A stretch of 64,000 nt of DNA from Pisolithus tinctorius (GCA_024663395.1 JANFAH010000024.1:310001-374000), one strand, 5' to 3'; positions 23,084 through 36,490 are shown, counted from the stretch's first letter. The notes: generated by a model not told the origin, from the sequence alone. Numbers and translations: made by a program.

Positions 23084-25660
23084 TGAGCAAAGAGTTGACG
23101 TATGAAGAGGAAGACAGGCCCAAAGTAATGTTTTTGGAAAGGCAGAGCAAGTTGTTAGGATAGGTTGTTAGATACCAGTTAGATTGACCTTCGCTTCTTG
23201 TCACATACATATGCTGCATCTAGGTCGTGTGTTGTACTGTATAGTCTGGATTGACAAATTCGTCTGCTTGCTAGGTACTATTAGACTAAGATGGCCTACA
23301 TGTCTGGCGTCTTTAAAGCCGATGTTTAATCGTATCTGGTGGGTGTGGTCAATGGGCGAGGGTGAAAGGGAAGACAGTATTGAAGAGATGCAAGCTGGAG
23401 CCAAATGACTTCCCCGCGGGGCTTGGAACCCTTCGATCTAGGTGTTTGAAGACACTCAACGCTGGGCATTAGGCGTGAGCTGAACATGCCATCATGTGGC
23501 CGTGATGTGGGTTTTATCGTGCATGTAACAATCATCTTGTACACATTTCCATTGGATGTACGGTATCTCGAATCGCCGACGATAGCCCGAGGACGACGGA
23601 GATTGGGTATGGTACCCACACCTTCAGAAGCGCGGGTCGGTGGACTGATTGAAAGTCTGGAGTAATCTAGCCGCAAAAAAATGCGACCATCTACTTCTAA
23701 GCACGACCTATTGTTCAGGGATCTTTCGGGGTACGAGTGCCCTGTTCCCTACGACACTGTGAAGAGTTAAATATCAGAAGAGCGTGAAAAAATATGGGAG
23801 GATGCCTATCGTTGAGGGGGCACGGGGGCACGGGCGACGACTATGGGGCACCATTGCTTCAATTGCGACGCAACAGTCAAACCAGAAGTTCATACGTCGC
23901 GTGGCTTCCTAACAGGCCCCGTGAAAACAATCCGAGGATGGCTGGCCGACACCACGAAGAGCGGAGGTGAATAGACCTGGCGTCTATTGCTTGCAGAGTG
24001 AAATGCTTCTCATTCGAGATGCGATCGATAACAGCCCGGGGCTGCCAGCAGGCGGGCGAGACCAAGCCTCTCGGGTTTGCGCCCAATACTTCGTAGTGCA
24101 TAAGAGCGTACTAGTTCTCGAAGAGGAAGCCATAAATCGGGCGGATGGAGGGGAATGGGATCGGATGCTGTAGGATATCTCAGTGTGCTTGTAGTCGTCC
24201 AGCATGGTCTAACAAGTACTACTTACTGGAGAGGTAACCGATCCATATCTCGATGGGAGTGTTCAGGGTCGCCGCGTCGCTAGGGAGGCTGCCTTGTCAA
24301 AATGGTCTCAACCGATCGGAGGACAAGCGTTTGGACGAGCATGGCGTCTTTTGGATCGCGAAACGGGTCAACACGAAAGGACACTTCTTCGTGCAAACCG
24401 TTCTGCTACTGAAGTCCAGGACGTGTAGCAAGTCTCGTCTCTAGACTGTTTCAATCGTTGAAGAAGCAAGTGTCTCAAGCCTGCTGCTAAAACGCAATGG
24501 GGAGACCGCAGAACACCGCAGTAACCCTTGTCGTTTGCTTGAAGAGGGGATTCCGAAAGAGTCGCTCTGCATAAGTACGGTGCTCTATGGTTGCAACGAT
24601 CTCAGCGTGACGCATGGCTCTTACGGATTGGCAGTGTGCATTCCACGGGCGCTCTTCTTATCGATCAACACGAGTCCGCAGCTCCACGCCCTTACCACTC
24701 GACTACTTCCATCCTCCCGCAACTATACGCTTACTGCTTTCCAGAAAACTTCAAGAACCTCGTCTTTACATTGTTCATGGCTCTTGGGTGTTGTAGCGGA
24801 TTATGGCCAACGTTATGGCGACCACGTTCTCGGGCACGGAGCAACCATGCAATGGTTGAACGAGCTTCCACTTCCACTGTGGAAACCCAACCAAGTACGT
24901 CCTACGCTTTTCACGATGGTCGCGTTCTTGGGTAGGCTGAACTTATTACTGTCGACATTCTCCTGCAGGTAATACGGATCTCGACATTCCTGCGCCAATT
25001 GAAACCGATCGTCCATGCAGCACGGATTCGGATGTTGCTGCTCCCGCCCCCCCTCAAGGTGGTCGCACATCCTCTTTCATGATCGTTCACATGTCCGCTG
25101 AAATTGTTTGCCCAGATTGTTTGCCAAATAGTAGAAGCACTCCTACTCCTGTGCTGACTGATGATCAAACTACGAGTTCACGTTCACTTACTGTACATGC
25201 TGGAGAAATACTCACGGGCGAGTGTGGTGCTGGTGATGATTGAGAGAAGTCTAACATCAGTAACCAGAGTTACCCTCTTCCCAGCTTGCCGATGGACGAG
25301 AGGACCGCGCTGAAGCTCATCAACCTGGTACGTCACCCAGCTATACATACATTCACATTCATGTATTGACGGAAATTACTGTCTAGATACTCCTCCAGGC
25401 AATGAAGATATTCGCTCACGTTCTCAGTCTGTCTACAGCATCACGAACAATCCCATTTCAGAGGATACTGAAGGTGGTTGCACACACGCCTATGCACTGT
25501 GAGATATATCTGCTGAAGTTGCGTGACCAGGTTCTCTACCGAGCCGTATCGCTCCCCCCGAAGGTGATGTGGATATTCCTGTTCCTGCGAGTACGGGGGA
25601 AGAATCTTCGAGTGCGTATTTTACTTGTGAACGAGTGGGACAAGCATAACAATAATAACT
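23084..25660. other. Low-gene stretch between host gene and GTPase core
   Basis: No confident gene here. ORFs at 24535-24972 and 24972-25250 are in a more host-like, higher-GC composition and could hold upstream, poorly conserved exons of the GTPase gene (for example the part reading NTDLDIPAPIETDRP). Reading frames contain TGA stops near 25500 that would also fit CGA decay. I could not support an exon model. Confidence 0.3.
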
Positions 25661-25669
25661 AGCGTCACC

Positions 25670-26908
25670 CCCTTTCCGGCCTCTCAATCGTCTGGACCCT
25701 GCAAAAGCTAAGGAGCATGTCGATCGCATCCATCGCTTTCGCATTCTTGTCATGGGCAGAGCAAATGCAGGTAAAACGACAATTTTGCAGAGGGTCTGTA
25801 ACACTACAGATCAACCAGAGATTTTCAATGGAGAAGGACAGAAGGTATGCGATATGCATGATCCATACTTCAGATTAACAGTAAGTTGGGTTGTATTCAG
25901 GTAGAACCCACTATGGTCCAGGGTTCAATAAAGGTGAGGGGCTTGTCTTTGCGCACTCATGCAACACAGTGTTGAATGTATCCAGCGTGGCTACCACAAC
26001 ATTGAGGATGAGCTGGTCTTTCGGAGTAATCCACGTTTTGTATTCCATGATTCATGTGGATTTGAGGCTGGAAGCGAAGGGCAGTTTAACATGATGAGGA
26101 AATTTGTGATGGATCGTGCGAGGACACCAAAATTAAACCAGAGAATACATGCCATTTGGTAAGAACATCACAAGTGATGTGACTTCCATACTGATGTGAT
26201 TCTGGTGATTGACTTAGGTTTTGCATTGCATTGACTGACATCCACAGGATGGTTACAGCAGCTGAAAGGAAGTTTTTCCAGGAGTGTGATACAGGGAATG
26301 GTATGTATGTATTTGCATAGACTTCTTGCTTTTATGAATACCTTTTTGGGATTTCATAGTTCCTGTGATTTTACTGCTAACAAAGGCAGATATCTTGGAG
26401 CTAGAGGCAATTGAACAGCTTGAGGACCAGGAGTTGACTATAGATGCAACAAATGTAGCAGCACTGGAAAAAGAGATTTTGGACAACAATGTTGCAAAGC
26501 TCAAGGATTGGTTGAATGGGTTCAAATTTGCACCTCAGCACTATGTGTCACTTGGTGGTAAGTACCAAATACATTCCATGGAGGGCAGCTAAGCAGGTGA
26601 GAAATCTCTGCAGGGATGCATGAAGAAGGTGGAGATTGTACATCCCTATTAAAATGCACAGCAAATGCTTTGACTGTGGAAGGGCTGCAAGAACTCCTGA
26701 TATCAACACAGCAGACCAACCTGGGACTGTGTATTGAATTTGCTATATTAGAGTAAGTGGTGAAGCTCACTAGCTTTCCATTGGGAAAGTACTGAGAGCA
26801 GCCAGAACATTAAAGGTATACATGAAAGAGAGGAAGTTGAATACTACAAAGCTGGCATGGAAGCTGTCCAAATGGTTTCCATATGTAAGGAAAAAGGGTC
26901 TTAAATGA
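25670..26908 (+). CDS. P-loop GTPase (TRAFAC/MMR_HSR1-like), multi-exon
   Basis: The protein has a Walker A loop, ILVMGRANAGKTTILQRVCN (about 25740-25800). Downstream exons give RGYHNIEDELVF and FVFHDSCGFEAG (a D-x-x-G G3 motif), then a helix with KKFVMDRAR-like residues and RIHAIW. The G4 motif is in PVILLLTKADILELEAIEQL. Later come FKFAPQHYVSLGG and WKLSKWFPYVRKKGLK, with a stop at 26908. Likely introns are 25845-25900, 25934-25985, 26160-26218, 26301-26359 and 26558-26613, all GT..AG and mostly about 50-60 nt. The final intron, near 26755, is uncertain. Such GTPases form large families in basidiomycetes; the role is unknown. The N-terminal exon is not defined. The core looks intact, unlike the neighbours. 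Confidence 0.75.
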
Positions 26909-27009
26909 ATGTAATACTAACTGATGTTCAGAGGGTGTGTCAAATGGAGTACATTGTTGTGTGGAATTCATGCTCAATGTGGTTGTTGTGTTGCTACTGG
27001 CCTTCAATG

Positions 27010-30000
27010 GATAGTATGTGAGTGGAGTCATGGCAGGTTGGGGTGGATGCATGCTGACCATCTTTGATGCCATTCTGTTGGACTTGGGTTCATAGCGAGT
27101 GAGTGGAGTCATGGAAGGTGGTGGTATATGCATGCTGACCATCTTCCCTGCCACTCTGTTGGACTTGGGTTCATAGGAAGTGAGTGAAGTCATGGCAGGT
27201 GGTAGTGGATGCATGCTGACCATCATCACTGCCACTCTGTTGGACTTGGGTTCATAGTTAGTGAGTGGATTCATTGCAGGTGGTGGTGGATGCATGCTGA
27301 CCATCTTCACTGCCACCCTGTTGCACTTGGGATCATAGGCAGTGAGTGGAGTCATGGCAGGTGGTGGTGGATGCATGTTGACCATCTTCACTGCTGCTCT
27401 GTTGGACTTGGGTTCATAGCAAGTGAGTGGAGTCATGGCAGGTGGTGGTGGATGCATGCTGACCATCTTCAATGCCACCCTGTTGCACTTGGGTTCATAG
27501 GATGTGAGTGTGGAGACATGGCAGGTGGTGATAGATGGATGCTGACTGTCATCCCTGCCACTCTGTTGGACTTGGGTTCATAGCCAGTGAGTGGAGTCAT
27601 GGCAGGTGGTGGTAGATGCATGCTGACCATCTTCCCTGCCACTCTGTTGGACTTGTGTTCATAGTTTGTGAGTGGAGTCATGGCAGGTGGTGGTGGATGC
27701 ATGCTGACCATCATCACTGCTACTCTGTTGGATTTGGGTTCATAGCGAGTGAGTGGAATCATGGCAGGTGGTGGTGGATGCATGCTGACCATCTTCACTG
27801 CCACTCTGTTGGACTTGGGTTCATAGCATGTGAGTGGAGTCATGGCAGGTGGTGGTAGATGCATGCTGACCATCTTCCCTGCCATGCTGTTGGACTTGGG
27901 TTCATAGTATGTGAGTGGAGTCATGGCAGGTGGTGGTGGATGCATGCTGACCATCTTCACTGCCACCCTGTTGGACTTGGGTTCATAGGGGGTGAGTGGA
28001 GTCATGGCAGGTGATGGTAGATGCATGCTGACTATCTTCCCTGCCACTCTGTTGGACTTGGGTTCATAGGAAGTGAGTGGAGTAATGGCAGGTGGTAGTG
28101 GATGCATGCTGACTATCTTCACTGCCACTCTGCTGGAATTGGGTTCATAGCCAGTGAGTGGCATCATGGCAGGTGGTGGTGGATGCATGCTGACCATCTT
28201 CACTGCCACTCTGTTGGACTTGGGTTCATAGCCAGTGAGTGGAGTCATGGCAGGTGGTGGTGGATCCATGCTGACCATCTTCCCTGCCATGCTGTTGGAC
28301 TTGGGTTCATAGTGTGTGAGTGGAGTCATGGCAGGTGGCAGTGGATACATGCTGACAATCTTCACTGCCACCCTATTGGACTTGGGTTCATAGTTTGTGA
28401 GTGGATTCATGGCAGGTGGTGGTGGATGCATGCTGACTATCTTCACTGCCACCCTGTTGGACTTGGGTTCATAGTATGTGAGTGGAGTCATGACAGGTGG
28501 TGGTGGATGCATGCTGACCATCTTCACTGCCACTCTGTTGAACTTGGGTTCATAGTATGTGAGTGGAGTCATTGCTGGTGGTGGTGGATGCATGCTGATC
28601 ATCATCACTGCCACTCTATTGGACTCGAGTTCATAGTATGTGAGTGGAGTCATAGCAGGTGGTGGAGGATGCATGCTGACCATCATCACTGCCACTCTGT
28701 TGGACTTGGGTTCATAGCAAGTGAGTGGAGTCATGGCAGGTGGTGTTGGATGCATGCTGACCATCATCACTGCCACTCTGTTGGACTTGTGTGCATAGGA
28801 AGTGAGTGTGGAGACATGGCAGGTGGTGTTGGATGCATGTTGACCATCTTCACTGTAACTCTGTTGGACTTGGGATCATAGCAAGTGAGTGGCATCATGG
28901 CAGGTGGTAGTGGATGCATGCTGACCATCTTCACTGCTACTCTGTTGGACTGGGGTTCATAGGGAGTAAGTGGAATCATGGTGGGTGGTGGTGGATGCAT
29001 GCTGACCATCTTCACTACCATTGTTGGACTTGGGGTCTCAGTTAGTGAGCGGAGTCATGGCAGGTGGTGGTGGATGCATGCTGACTATCTTTGCTTTAAA
29101 TCTGTTGGACTTGGGATCATAGGATGTAAGTGGTTTCATGGCAGGTAGTGGTGGATGCATGCTGACCATCTTCACTACCACTCTGTTGGACTTGGGTTCA
29201 TAGTTAGTGAGTGGAGTCATGGCTAGTGGTGGTGGATGCATGCTGAGTATCTTCACTGTCACTCTGTTGAACCTGGGTTCATAGCCAGTGAGTGGAGTCA
29301 TGGAAGGTGATGGTGGATGCATGCTGACTATCTTCACTGCCACTCTGTTGGACTTGGCTCCATAGGGAGTGAGTGGAGTCCTGACTGGTGGTAGTGGATG
29401 CATGCTGACCATCTCCACTGCCACTTGGTTGGACTTGGATTCATAGTATGTGAGTGGAGTCATGACAGGTGCTGTTGGATGCATGCTGACCATGTTCACT
29501 GCGACTTTGTTGGATTTGGGTTCACAGCAAGTGAGTGGAGTCATGGTAGGTGGTGGAAGATGCATGCTGACCATCTTCACTTTAACTCTATTGGACTTGG
29601 GATCATAGCATGTCAGTGGAGTCCTGGCTGGTGGTTATGGATGCATGCTGACCACTTCACTGCCACTCTGTTGGACTTGGGTTCATAGCGAGTGAGTGGA
29701 GTCATGACAGGTAGTGGTGGATGCATGCTGACCATCTTCACTGCCACTCTGCTGGAATTGGGTTCATAGCCAGTGAGTGGAGTCATGGCAGGTGGTGTTG
29801 GATGCATGCTGACCATCCTACTGCTGCTCTGTTGGACTTGGGTTCATAGTATGTGAGTGGAGTCATGACAGGTGGTGGTGGATGCATGCTGACTATCTTC
29901 ACTGTCACTCTGTTGGACTTGGGTTCATAGTATGTGAGTGGAGTCATGACAGGTGGTGGTGGATGCATGCTGACTATCTTCACTGTCACTCTGTTGGACC

Positions 30001-30908
30001 TGGGTTCATAGCGAGTGAGTGCAGCCATGGTAGGTGGTGGTGGATGCATGCTGACCATCTTCCCTACCACTTTGTTGCACTTGGGTTCATAGGAAGTGAG
30101 TGGAGTCCTGGCTAGTGGTGGTGGATGCATGCTGACCATCTTTACTGTCACTTTATTGGACTTGGGTTCATAGCGAGTGAGTAGAGTCATAGTAGTTGGT
30201 GGTGGATGCATGCTAACCATCTTTGCTGCTACTCTGCTGGAATTGGGTTCATAGTATGTCAGTGGAGTGATTGCTGGTGGTGGTGGATGCATGCTGACCA
30301 TCTTCACTGCCATCCTGTTGCACTTGGGTTCATAGGAAGTGAGTGGAGTCATGGCAGGTGGTGGTAGATGCATGCTGACCATCATCACTGCCACTCTGTT
30401 GGACTTGGGTTCATAGAGGGTGAGTGGAGTCATGGCAGGTGGTGTTGGATGCATGCTGACCATCTTCACTGCCACCCTGTTGGACTTGGGTTCATAGCAT
30501 GTGAGTGGACTCATGGCAAGTGGTAGTGGATGTATGCTGACCATTTTCTCTGCCACTCTGTTGGACTTGGGTTCATAGTATGTGAGTGGAGTCATGACAG
30601 GTGGTGGTGGATGCATGCTGACCATCTTCACTACCACTCTGTTGAACTTGGGTGCATAGGAAGTGAGTTGAGACATGGCAGGTGGTGTTGGATGCATGCT
30701 GACCATCTTTGCTGCCACCCTGCTGGGCTTGGGTTCATAGCCAGTGAGTGGGGTCATGGCAGGTGGTGTTGGATGCATGCTGACCATCTTCACTGCCACT
30801 CTGTTGGACTTGGGTTCATAGCATGTGAGTGAAGTCATGGCAGGTTGTGATGGATCCATGCTGACTATCTTCTCTGCCACTCTGTTGAACTTGGGTTCAT
30901 AGCATGTG
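27010..30908. repeat. 81-bp minisatellite, about 48 units
   Basis: Unit of 81 bp reading GTGAGTGGAGTCATGGCAGG, TGGTGGTGGATGCATGCTGA, CCATCTTCACTGCCACTCTG and TTGGACTTGGGTTCATAG on the plus strand. Because 81 is 27 codons, frames stay open for hundreds of codons. The minus strand gives a 27-residue repeat with MVSMHPPPPAMTPLT and YEPKSNRVAVK; the plus strand gives MHADHLHCHSVGLGFI-type repeats. A few variant units (near 27505, 28805 and 30665) carry GTGTGGAGACATGG or related changes that shift phase and break the ORFs. One more diverged unit may lie at 30960-31030. It begins ~100 bp after the GTPase stop codon. Confidence 0.9.
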
Positions 30909-31369
30909 AGGGGAACTTTAGATGTTCATGGTGGACTGACACTGATCAAGTATGCTTGGTCCATAGGAAGTGAGTGAAGCCATGGAAGCTGGCAGTGGTG
31001 CATGTTTACTATTTCTCATGTTCTCCTGTTGCAATCACAGCATGTAGGTTTTGGTTGCTCTTAGTATTCAGTCACTAGTTTCTGAATATTGCACAGTTGG
31101 TGAGGTTCATCCATGCATGTGGTTCAAGTGTCAAGTTTAAACTGATCTTTCAGGATGTGGGTGCCCCTTTTATGTGTGTTATTTTGATGCTTTTGTCCTG
31201 AGCTATATACTACAGCATGTTAGTAGTCACCACCATTCTGCATTTTGACCAATGCTGACACATTTCATGTAGGATGTAATCATTTTAACCTGCATTTCTC
31301 ATGCAATGAAAGCTAATTAGATTGACAGTTGGTTTGTGACTACCTCACCTTACCTCACATCTCCTTTCA

Positions 31370-31845
31370 TGGTTGTTCTGTAGGTTGTATGTTTCAGTTC
31401 CTTCTTCCTTCATCATGTTCAGAAAAGCTAAGGTGCAATGTCATAGCCTCTCATTCATCATCATACTTCACTCCCTGCAATGCCCTCCTTGGCCACCACT
31501 CAGCAATCATCAATGCAACATGTTGTGGAGCATGGCATTGGTAAATGACATCTTTGTATTCCATCCCAGATGTATCTCATTGCTTCAGGTGCCTTACTTG
31601 TGTTTGAATATTTATACTTCTTGTTGCAGGAAAAGACAGGGAGGTCTTTGCGGCGGTGCTTGGCATTTGCTGTCAATGAATATCAAACATCAAATGTCAA
31701 AGCTAATGTTCACCAACTCATCAAAGCAGCGTTTATGGAACATGGTCATAACATTGACATTTTATGCCCTATCCTTGTGGATATTGCAAGGAACAACCAA
31801 ATGTGTATGACACTATTTCCTCCACACTTGTCATCAACACCTTAA
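31370..31845 (+). CDS. Possible C-terminal exons of the GTPase family (weak)
   Basis: The ORF near 31570-31845 reads a hydrophobic stretch, LIASGALLVFEYLYFLLQ, followed by EKTGRSLRRCLAFAVNEY and NVKANVHQLIKAAF. A membrane segment plus an F/A-x-x-A-x-x-Y-x-S-S-x-x-x-x-x-x-I block resembles the C-terminal end I associate with basidiomycete GTPases of this type. If so, it was cut off from the GTPase core by the minisatellite. Splice sites near 31542 (GTAAAT) and 31570 are imperfect. This is inference. Confidence 0.3.
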
Positions 31846-31849
31846 CATG

Positions 31850-33735
31850 TATCTTGTGCAGTAAAGAGGGGGAATAGGGAATGATTGGCAATTTGGTCTT
31901 TACAGTGCTAGGCTGAGATGGTAAGTTCTCCAGTTTCTTGTGTTTGTAGTCTTTTGATGATATTATTTCCAGCATGCTGGTTGATGTGTCTTTTTGAATT
32001 TCTTACATTGTGGCAAAATCATCCAAAAACACACACACCCATACTAAGGGAGGATGAATGTCCCAAGTTGTACAGATACCTCACATGTTGTTCATGTTAT
32101 TGACCTAGCCTTCACCATGTCATGGAATTGTTACCAAATGATTTAGTATGCTTTGGCTTTGGCTTACTAAGCATTTTGCTGGTTAATATGGGCAGTGATC
32201 ACAGTGAGCCTTGCATCATCTCCAAACTTCATGCTCACTGTCCAGATCAGCATCAGTGAAGTAGCATGCTGATCAATCATGTCAAGTTCCCTTCCCCAAG
32301 ATGAATGCACATGAGTCCAAGGGTGAACCATTACCAAGAAAGAGATTAAATATTTTGGGTCATTGACATGTTGCATGTTGTCTGCAGGGCTTGTCCTAAT
32401 GATCCATCATTTGCTGTGTGCATTGGATGGGATTCACTGTGTATTCCCTGTGTGCAGGGACCTGGCAATGATCCAGTGCACTGTGAACTGAACTAGAAAT
32501 TGGTAGCTGTGGTGGAGATCTCAGTTGCTCATCATCCAGGCCTTATGAGCAAGAAAATGTGCATGTGTATTAGAAAAGTATGATAGAGTGTGACACATAC
32601 TGTTCAACACCCTAGGGTATGGCTTGTTTGCCACAGCCACCCTCCTTGCACACTCAAGGGCAAAAGGGCTGCTGATTAAATATATCAACAATACAAAATG
32701 CCTCAGGGCAACTTTTGGTTACATTCCATTACCATTCAATCAACCAAACTAATATCCTTCCTCAGAACCTGCATGGGATAAGCTTATGCCCAAAAAACCA
32801 CCAAACCTGCCACCACTGCACAACTGCAATGCAATTGTAGTGGGACTATAGCACATTGTTGCAGAAGATTGCTCAAACACTTCGTCTCAACACCAAACTG
32901 CTCATCTCTACAAGCCCATCAACACAGGATCCCATGTCAAGTCATACAAGGAACCAAATGCTCATGCATGTATCTACCACAGCAAATGCCACCCCACCTC
33001 ATTGACCAGTATTCTCTACTTAGTACAGATGGGTACACATTAGTAAAGATCAATCAAGCAGACATCTTGAACCTCTCCCCATATGTCAGAGCAAGATGAG
33101 TAAAATGCATGGTAGGAACACAGCAGACTACTGGATGGCCTTACAGCCCAGGCCAGTGGGCCACTCATACACTCAGGGAGTAGGCAGGGTACAGGGCCCC
33201 ATGCTGATTAGATCAATTGGTTGAGCATAGTGCTACATAGGATGTAACCCTCAGCACACAGATTGGAAAAAAAAGTATGATAGTAACATAGATGCTCTAC
33301 ATGGCTTCACACTTCCAGGGCGTTGCATGGAAATGTCATCCACCCTACACATCCATGAGTTCCCATAAACATGATCAAGTCAGAACACTCATACCAAATA
33401 ATCATCTCTGCAGCCTCACTGGCACTCAGTGTGACTTGTTGTTTGAGTTTATAGCTCTTGGTCACACCAAGCTTCTTCATTGAGGAGTTTGTTCCTTTGC
33501 TCATATCTGCCATGAGCCAAGGTTGAGTGAATGATGAGGGACAATGCAGTGAGAATCAAAAGTACACAGCCTGGCATCTGATTGTCCTTCATAGTGTGCA
33601 GCCCTCAGATGTGTCATGAGATCACTGGAATTGCACCTAGCATTATCTGTTATGCTGAGACCAAAGTCAAGGCATAGGTTGAGCTCAGTTGCAGACTATG
33701 GTTTCTACTGAGCAATGGCTGCAGTAACCTCTGTA
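31850..33735. other. Stretch without a recognisable gene
   Basis: AT-rich sequence with only short unrelated ORFs on both strands. The one pattern noted is a tRNA-like piece at about 33196-33262 (GATTAGATCAATTGGTTGAGC followed by GGATGTAACCC and an A-run), which could be a decayed tRNA-derived SINE. Confidence 0.4.
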
Positions 33736-34433
33736 AATGACAGAGGATTTAGACAATGCCAGTAAGAGTGGTCCAGTTTAAGGACACTGAAGGTGGAGTT
33801 CTGAGGAATGCTGTGCATGATTGAGCAGCTCAAGTCTGGGGTACCAGGACTTGAGCTGACAGTCTATATACTATACAACAGTAGACCATGGGGCATCTGC
33901 ATGTAGTAAGGTAAATATGCCATTGGTTGAACATTGATGATGCACGTATAGAGGAAGGCATGAGGGAGAAATGCTACTGGTGGAGGTAAAGTGTCATTGT
34001 CACATACATGACTCTCAGACTCAAGCCTTGTCCAGTCTGGACCTACTCTGGCCTAGAAAACCCAACTCCAGCCCTAAGTCACTCATGTTTCACCTCATTT
34101 TTGCCTGCTGTCCACCTTGTTTTCTCTTTTTGGACTTGCTTTCCCTTTCATGGCCATATTCTCTCTGTTCCAACAGCCTTCTATTTCCACCAGTAGCATT
34201 TGTCACTTGTGCCTCATTGTGACTGTGTGTCACTATTGTTCAACCAATAGCATATTTAGCTTGACCACATGTGGATGCCTCATGGTCCACCTTTGTACAG
34301 TATTTAGGTTGTTGGCTCAAGTCTTGGAACTCAAGACTTGAGCTGCTCCATTATACATTGTTCTCAGAACTTTTGCTCTCAGTGTCTTTACCAGAGGCCA
34401 CTCTTACTGGCATTGCCAAAATCCCTTGTCATT
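33736..34433. mobile_element. Foldback/MITE-like element with ~250-bp inverted repeats
   Basis: About 33736-33988 is repeated in inverse orientation at about 34180-34433. Matching blocks include AATGCCAGTAAGAGTGG, GAGCAGCTCAAGTCT, AAATATGCCATTGGTTGAAC and AAATGCTACTGGTGGA. The ~190-bp centre has no coding capacity. The right repeat stops exactly where KDZ copy B starts, so the KDZ element probably inserted into this element's end. Confidence 0.65.
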
Positions 34434-34669
34434 CACTTCAGTCACCCCCCCCAGGGGATCTATTAGGTTCATATATTCTTATAGATGTATCCACCTAATA
34501 GGTGTTGACCACCTGGGTATTCCCAGTGACTGCTGGAGATTCACCAGGCCCTGGAGATTCTCCAGAGCAAGGTGTCAGACATGGACTTTCTCCAGGATTA
34601 TTACATCTATAACAGAGCGCCTGGGGTCCAAATGGGGCTTTCCCCAGTGGGTTAATAGACCTATGTCCT

Positions 34670-35190
34670 GGGTATCCTGGGGGATTCTCCAGCCTAAATG
34701 GACCTGTTCTCTGGGCAGCCTGGGGGATTCTCCAGCCTAAATGGACCTGTTCTCTGGGCAGCCTGGGGGATTCTCCAGCCTAAATGGACCTGTTCTCTGG
34801 GCATGCTGGGGGATTCCCCAGCCTAAATGGACCTGTTCCCAGGGCATGCTGGGGGATTCCCCATCCTAAATGGACCTGTTCTCTGGGCATGCTGGGGGAT
34901 TCTCCAGCCTAAATGGACCTGTTCCCAGGGCATGCTGGGGGATTCCCCAGCCTAAATGGACCTGTTCTCTGGGCATCCTGGGGGATTCCCCAGCCTAAAT
35001 GGACCTGTTCCCTGTACATCCTGGGGGATTCTCCAGCCTAAATGGACCTGTTCTCTGGGCCTCCTGGGGGATTCCCCAGCCTATATGGTCCTGTTCCCTG
35101 TACATCCTGGGGGATTCTCTAGCCTGAATGGACCTGTTCCCAGTGCATCCTGGGGGTTTCCCCAGCCTGAATGGACCTGTTCCCAGGGCA
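34670..35190 (+). repeat. 42-bp subterminal repeats of KDZ copy B
   Basis: Same unit as copy A, about twelve copies with palindromic GGGGGATTCCCC cores and CCTAAATGGACCTGTTC linkers. Confidence 0.85.
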
Positions 35191-35654
35191 TCCAGCCCAA
35201 ACAGACCTTTTCTAAGATGATCATGGGAACCTCCAGTTCAAATAGACCACCATCACAGCATGAAGGATCAATCAAAATGATTTGGAGTCTCCATGTTGCT
35301 GACAGGAGTGTGTATCATGCCAAGTACCTATTTCCATGGCATCTGATCTGAGCACTCTATTCAATATGTGAAAAAGCATGGCCATAGACCACTAAGGAAA
35401 GACTGGTGACATCTGATGGAGGGAGTAGAATATACTTGGTGATGGTGATTGCCTAGGCACAGCAGACATACTTTCACCATGCTTCCCAAGGCTTCAGTGA
35501 TCTCTAGTCTTGGCCATTGCATACAAGTCAAAGATTGTCCAGGTCTTAATGGAATTTTCCCATGCACTCTGGGGATCCACAGGGTATGCAGCAGATCCTC
35601 TAGGTAATGCTTGGAATTTCCCAGCCAACTCCTGTCTCTAGAGGCTCTCCAAGC

Positions 35655-36490
35655 TATGTCCTGGGGATTCTCCAAGCACTGCTGGGGATTCTCAAAGTGC
35701 TACTGAGGATTCTCCAACTGACTCTGGGGATTCTCCAAGCTATGACCTGGGGATTCTCCAACTGACTCTGGGGATTCTCCAGGCAATGCTGGGGATTCTC
35801 CAACCCAATCTGGAGATTCTCTAAGCACTACTGGGGATTCTCCAGGCAATGCTGGGGATTCTCCAACTGACTCTGGGGATTCCCCAAGCACTGCTGGGGA
35901 TTCTCCAGGCAATGCTGGGGATTCTCCCACCCAATCTGGGGATTCTCCAAGCACTGCTGGGGATTCTCCAGGCAATGCTGGGGATTCTCCAACTGACTCT
36001 GGGGATTCCCCAAGCACTGCTGGGGATTCTCCAGGCAATGCTGGGGATTCTCCAACTGACTCTTGGGATTCCCCAAGCACTGCTGGGGATTCTCCAGGCA
36101 ATGCTGGGGATTCTCCAACACACTCTGGAGATTCTCCAGGAAATGCTGGGGATTCTCCAACCCACTCTGGAGATTCTCCAGGAAATGCTGGGGATTCTCC
36201 AACTGACTCTGGGGATTCCCCAAGCACTGCTGGGGATTCTCCAACCCACTCTGTCTCCAGGCAATGCTGGGGATTCTCCAACTGACTCTGGGGATTCCCC
36301 AAGCACTGCTGGGGATTCTCCAACTGACTCTGGGGATTCCCCAAGCACTGCTGGGGATTCTCCAACCCACTCTGGAGATTCTCCAAGCACTGCTGGGGAT
36401 TCTCCAGGCAATGCTGGGGATTCCCCAACCCACTCTGGAGATTCTCCAAGCACTGCTGGGGATTTTCCATGTTATGTCCTGGGGATTCTC
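35655..36490 (+). repeat. 21-bp subterminal minisatellite of KDZ copy B
   Basis: About forty units of the CTGGGGATTCTCCAG type. Order of spacer variants differs from copy A, showing independent rearrangement, while the flanking unique sequence after 36490 is almost identical to that after 6075. Confidence 0.88.
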
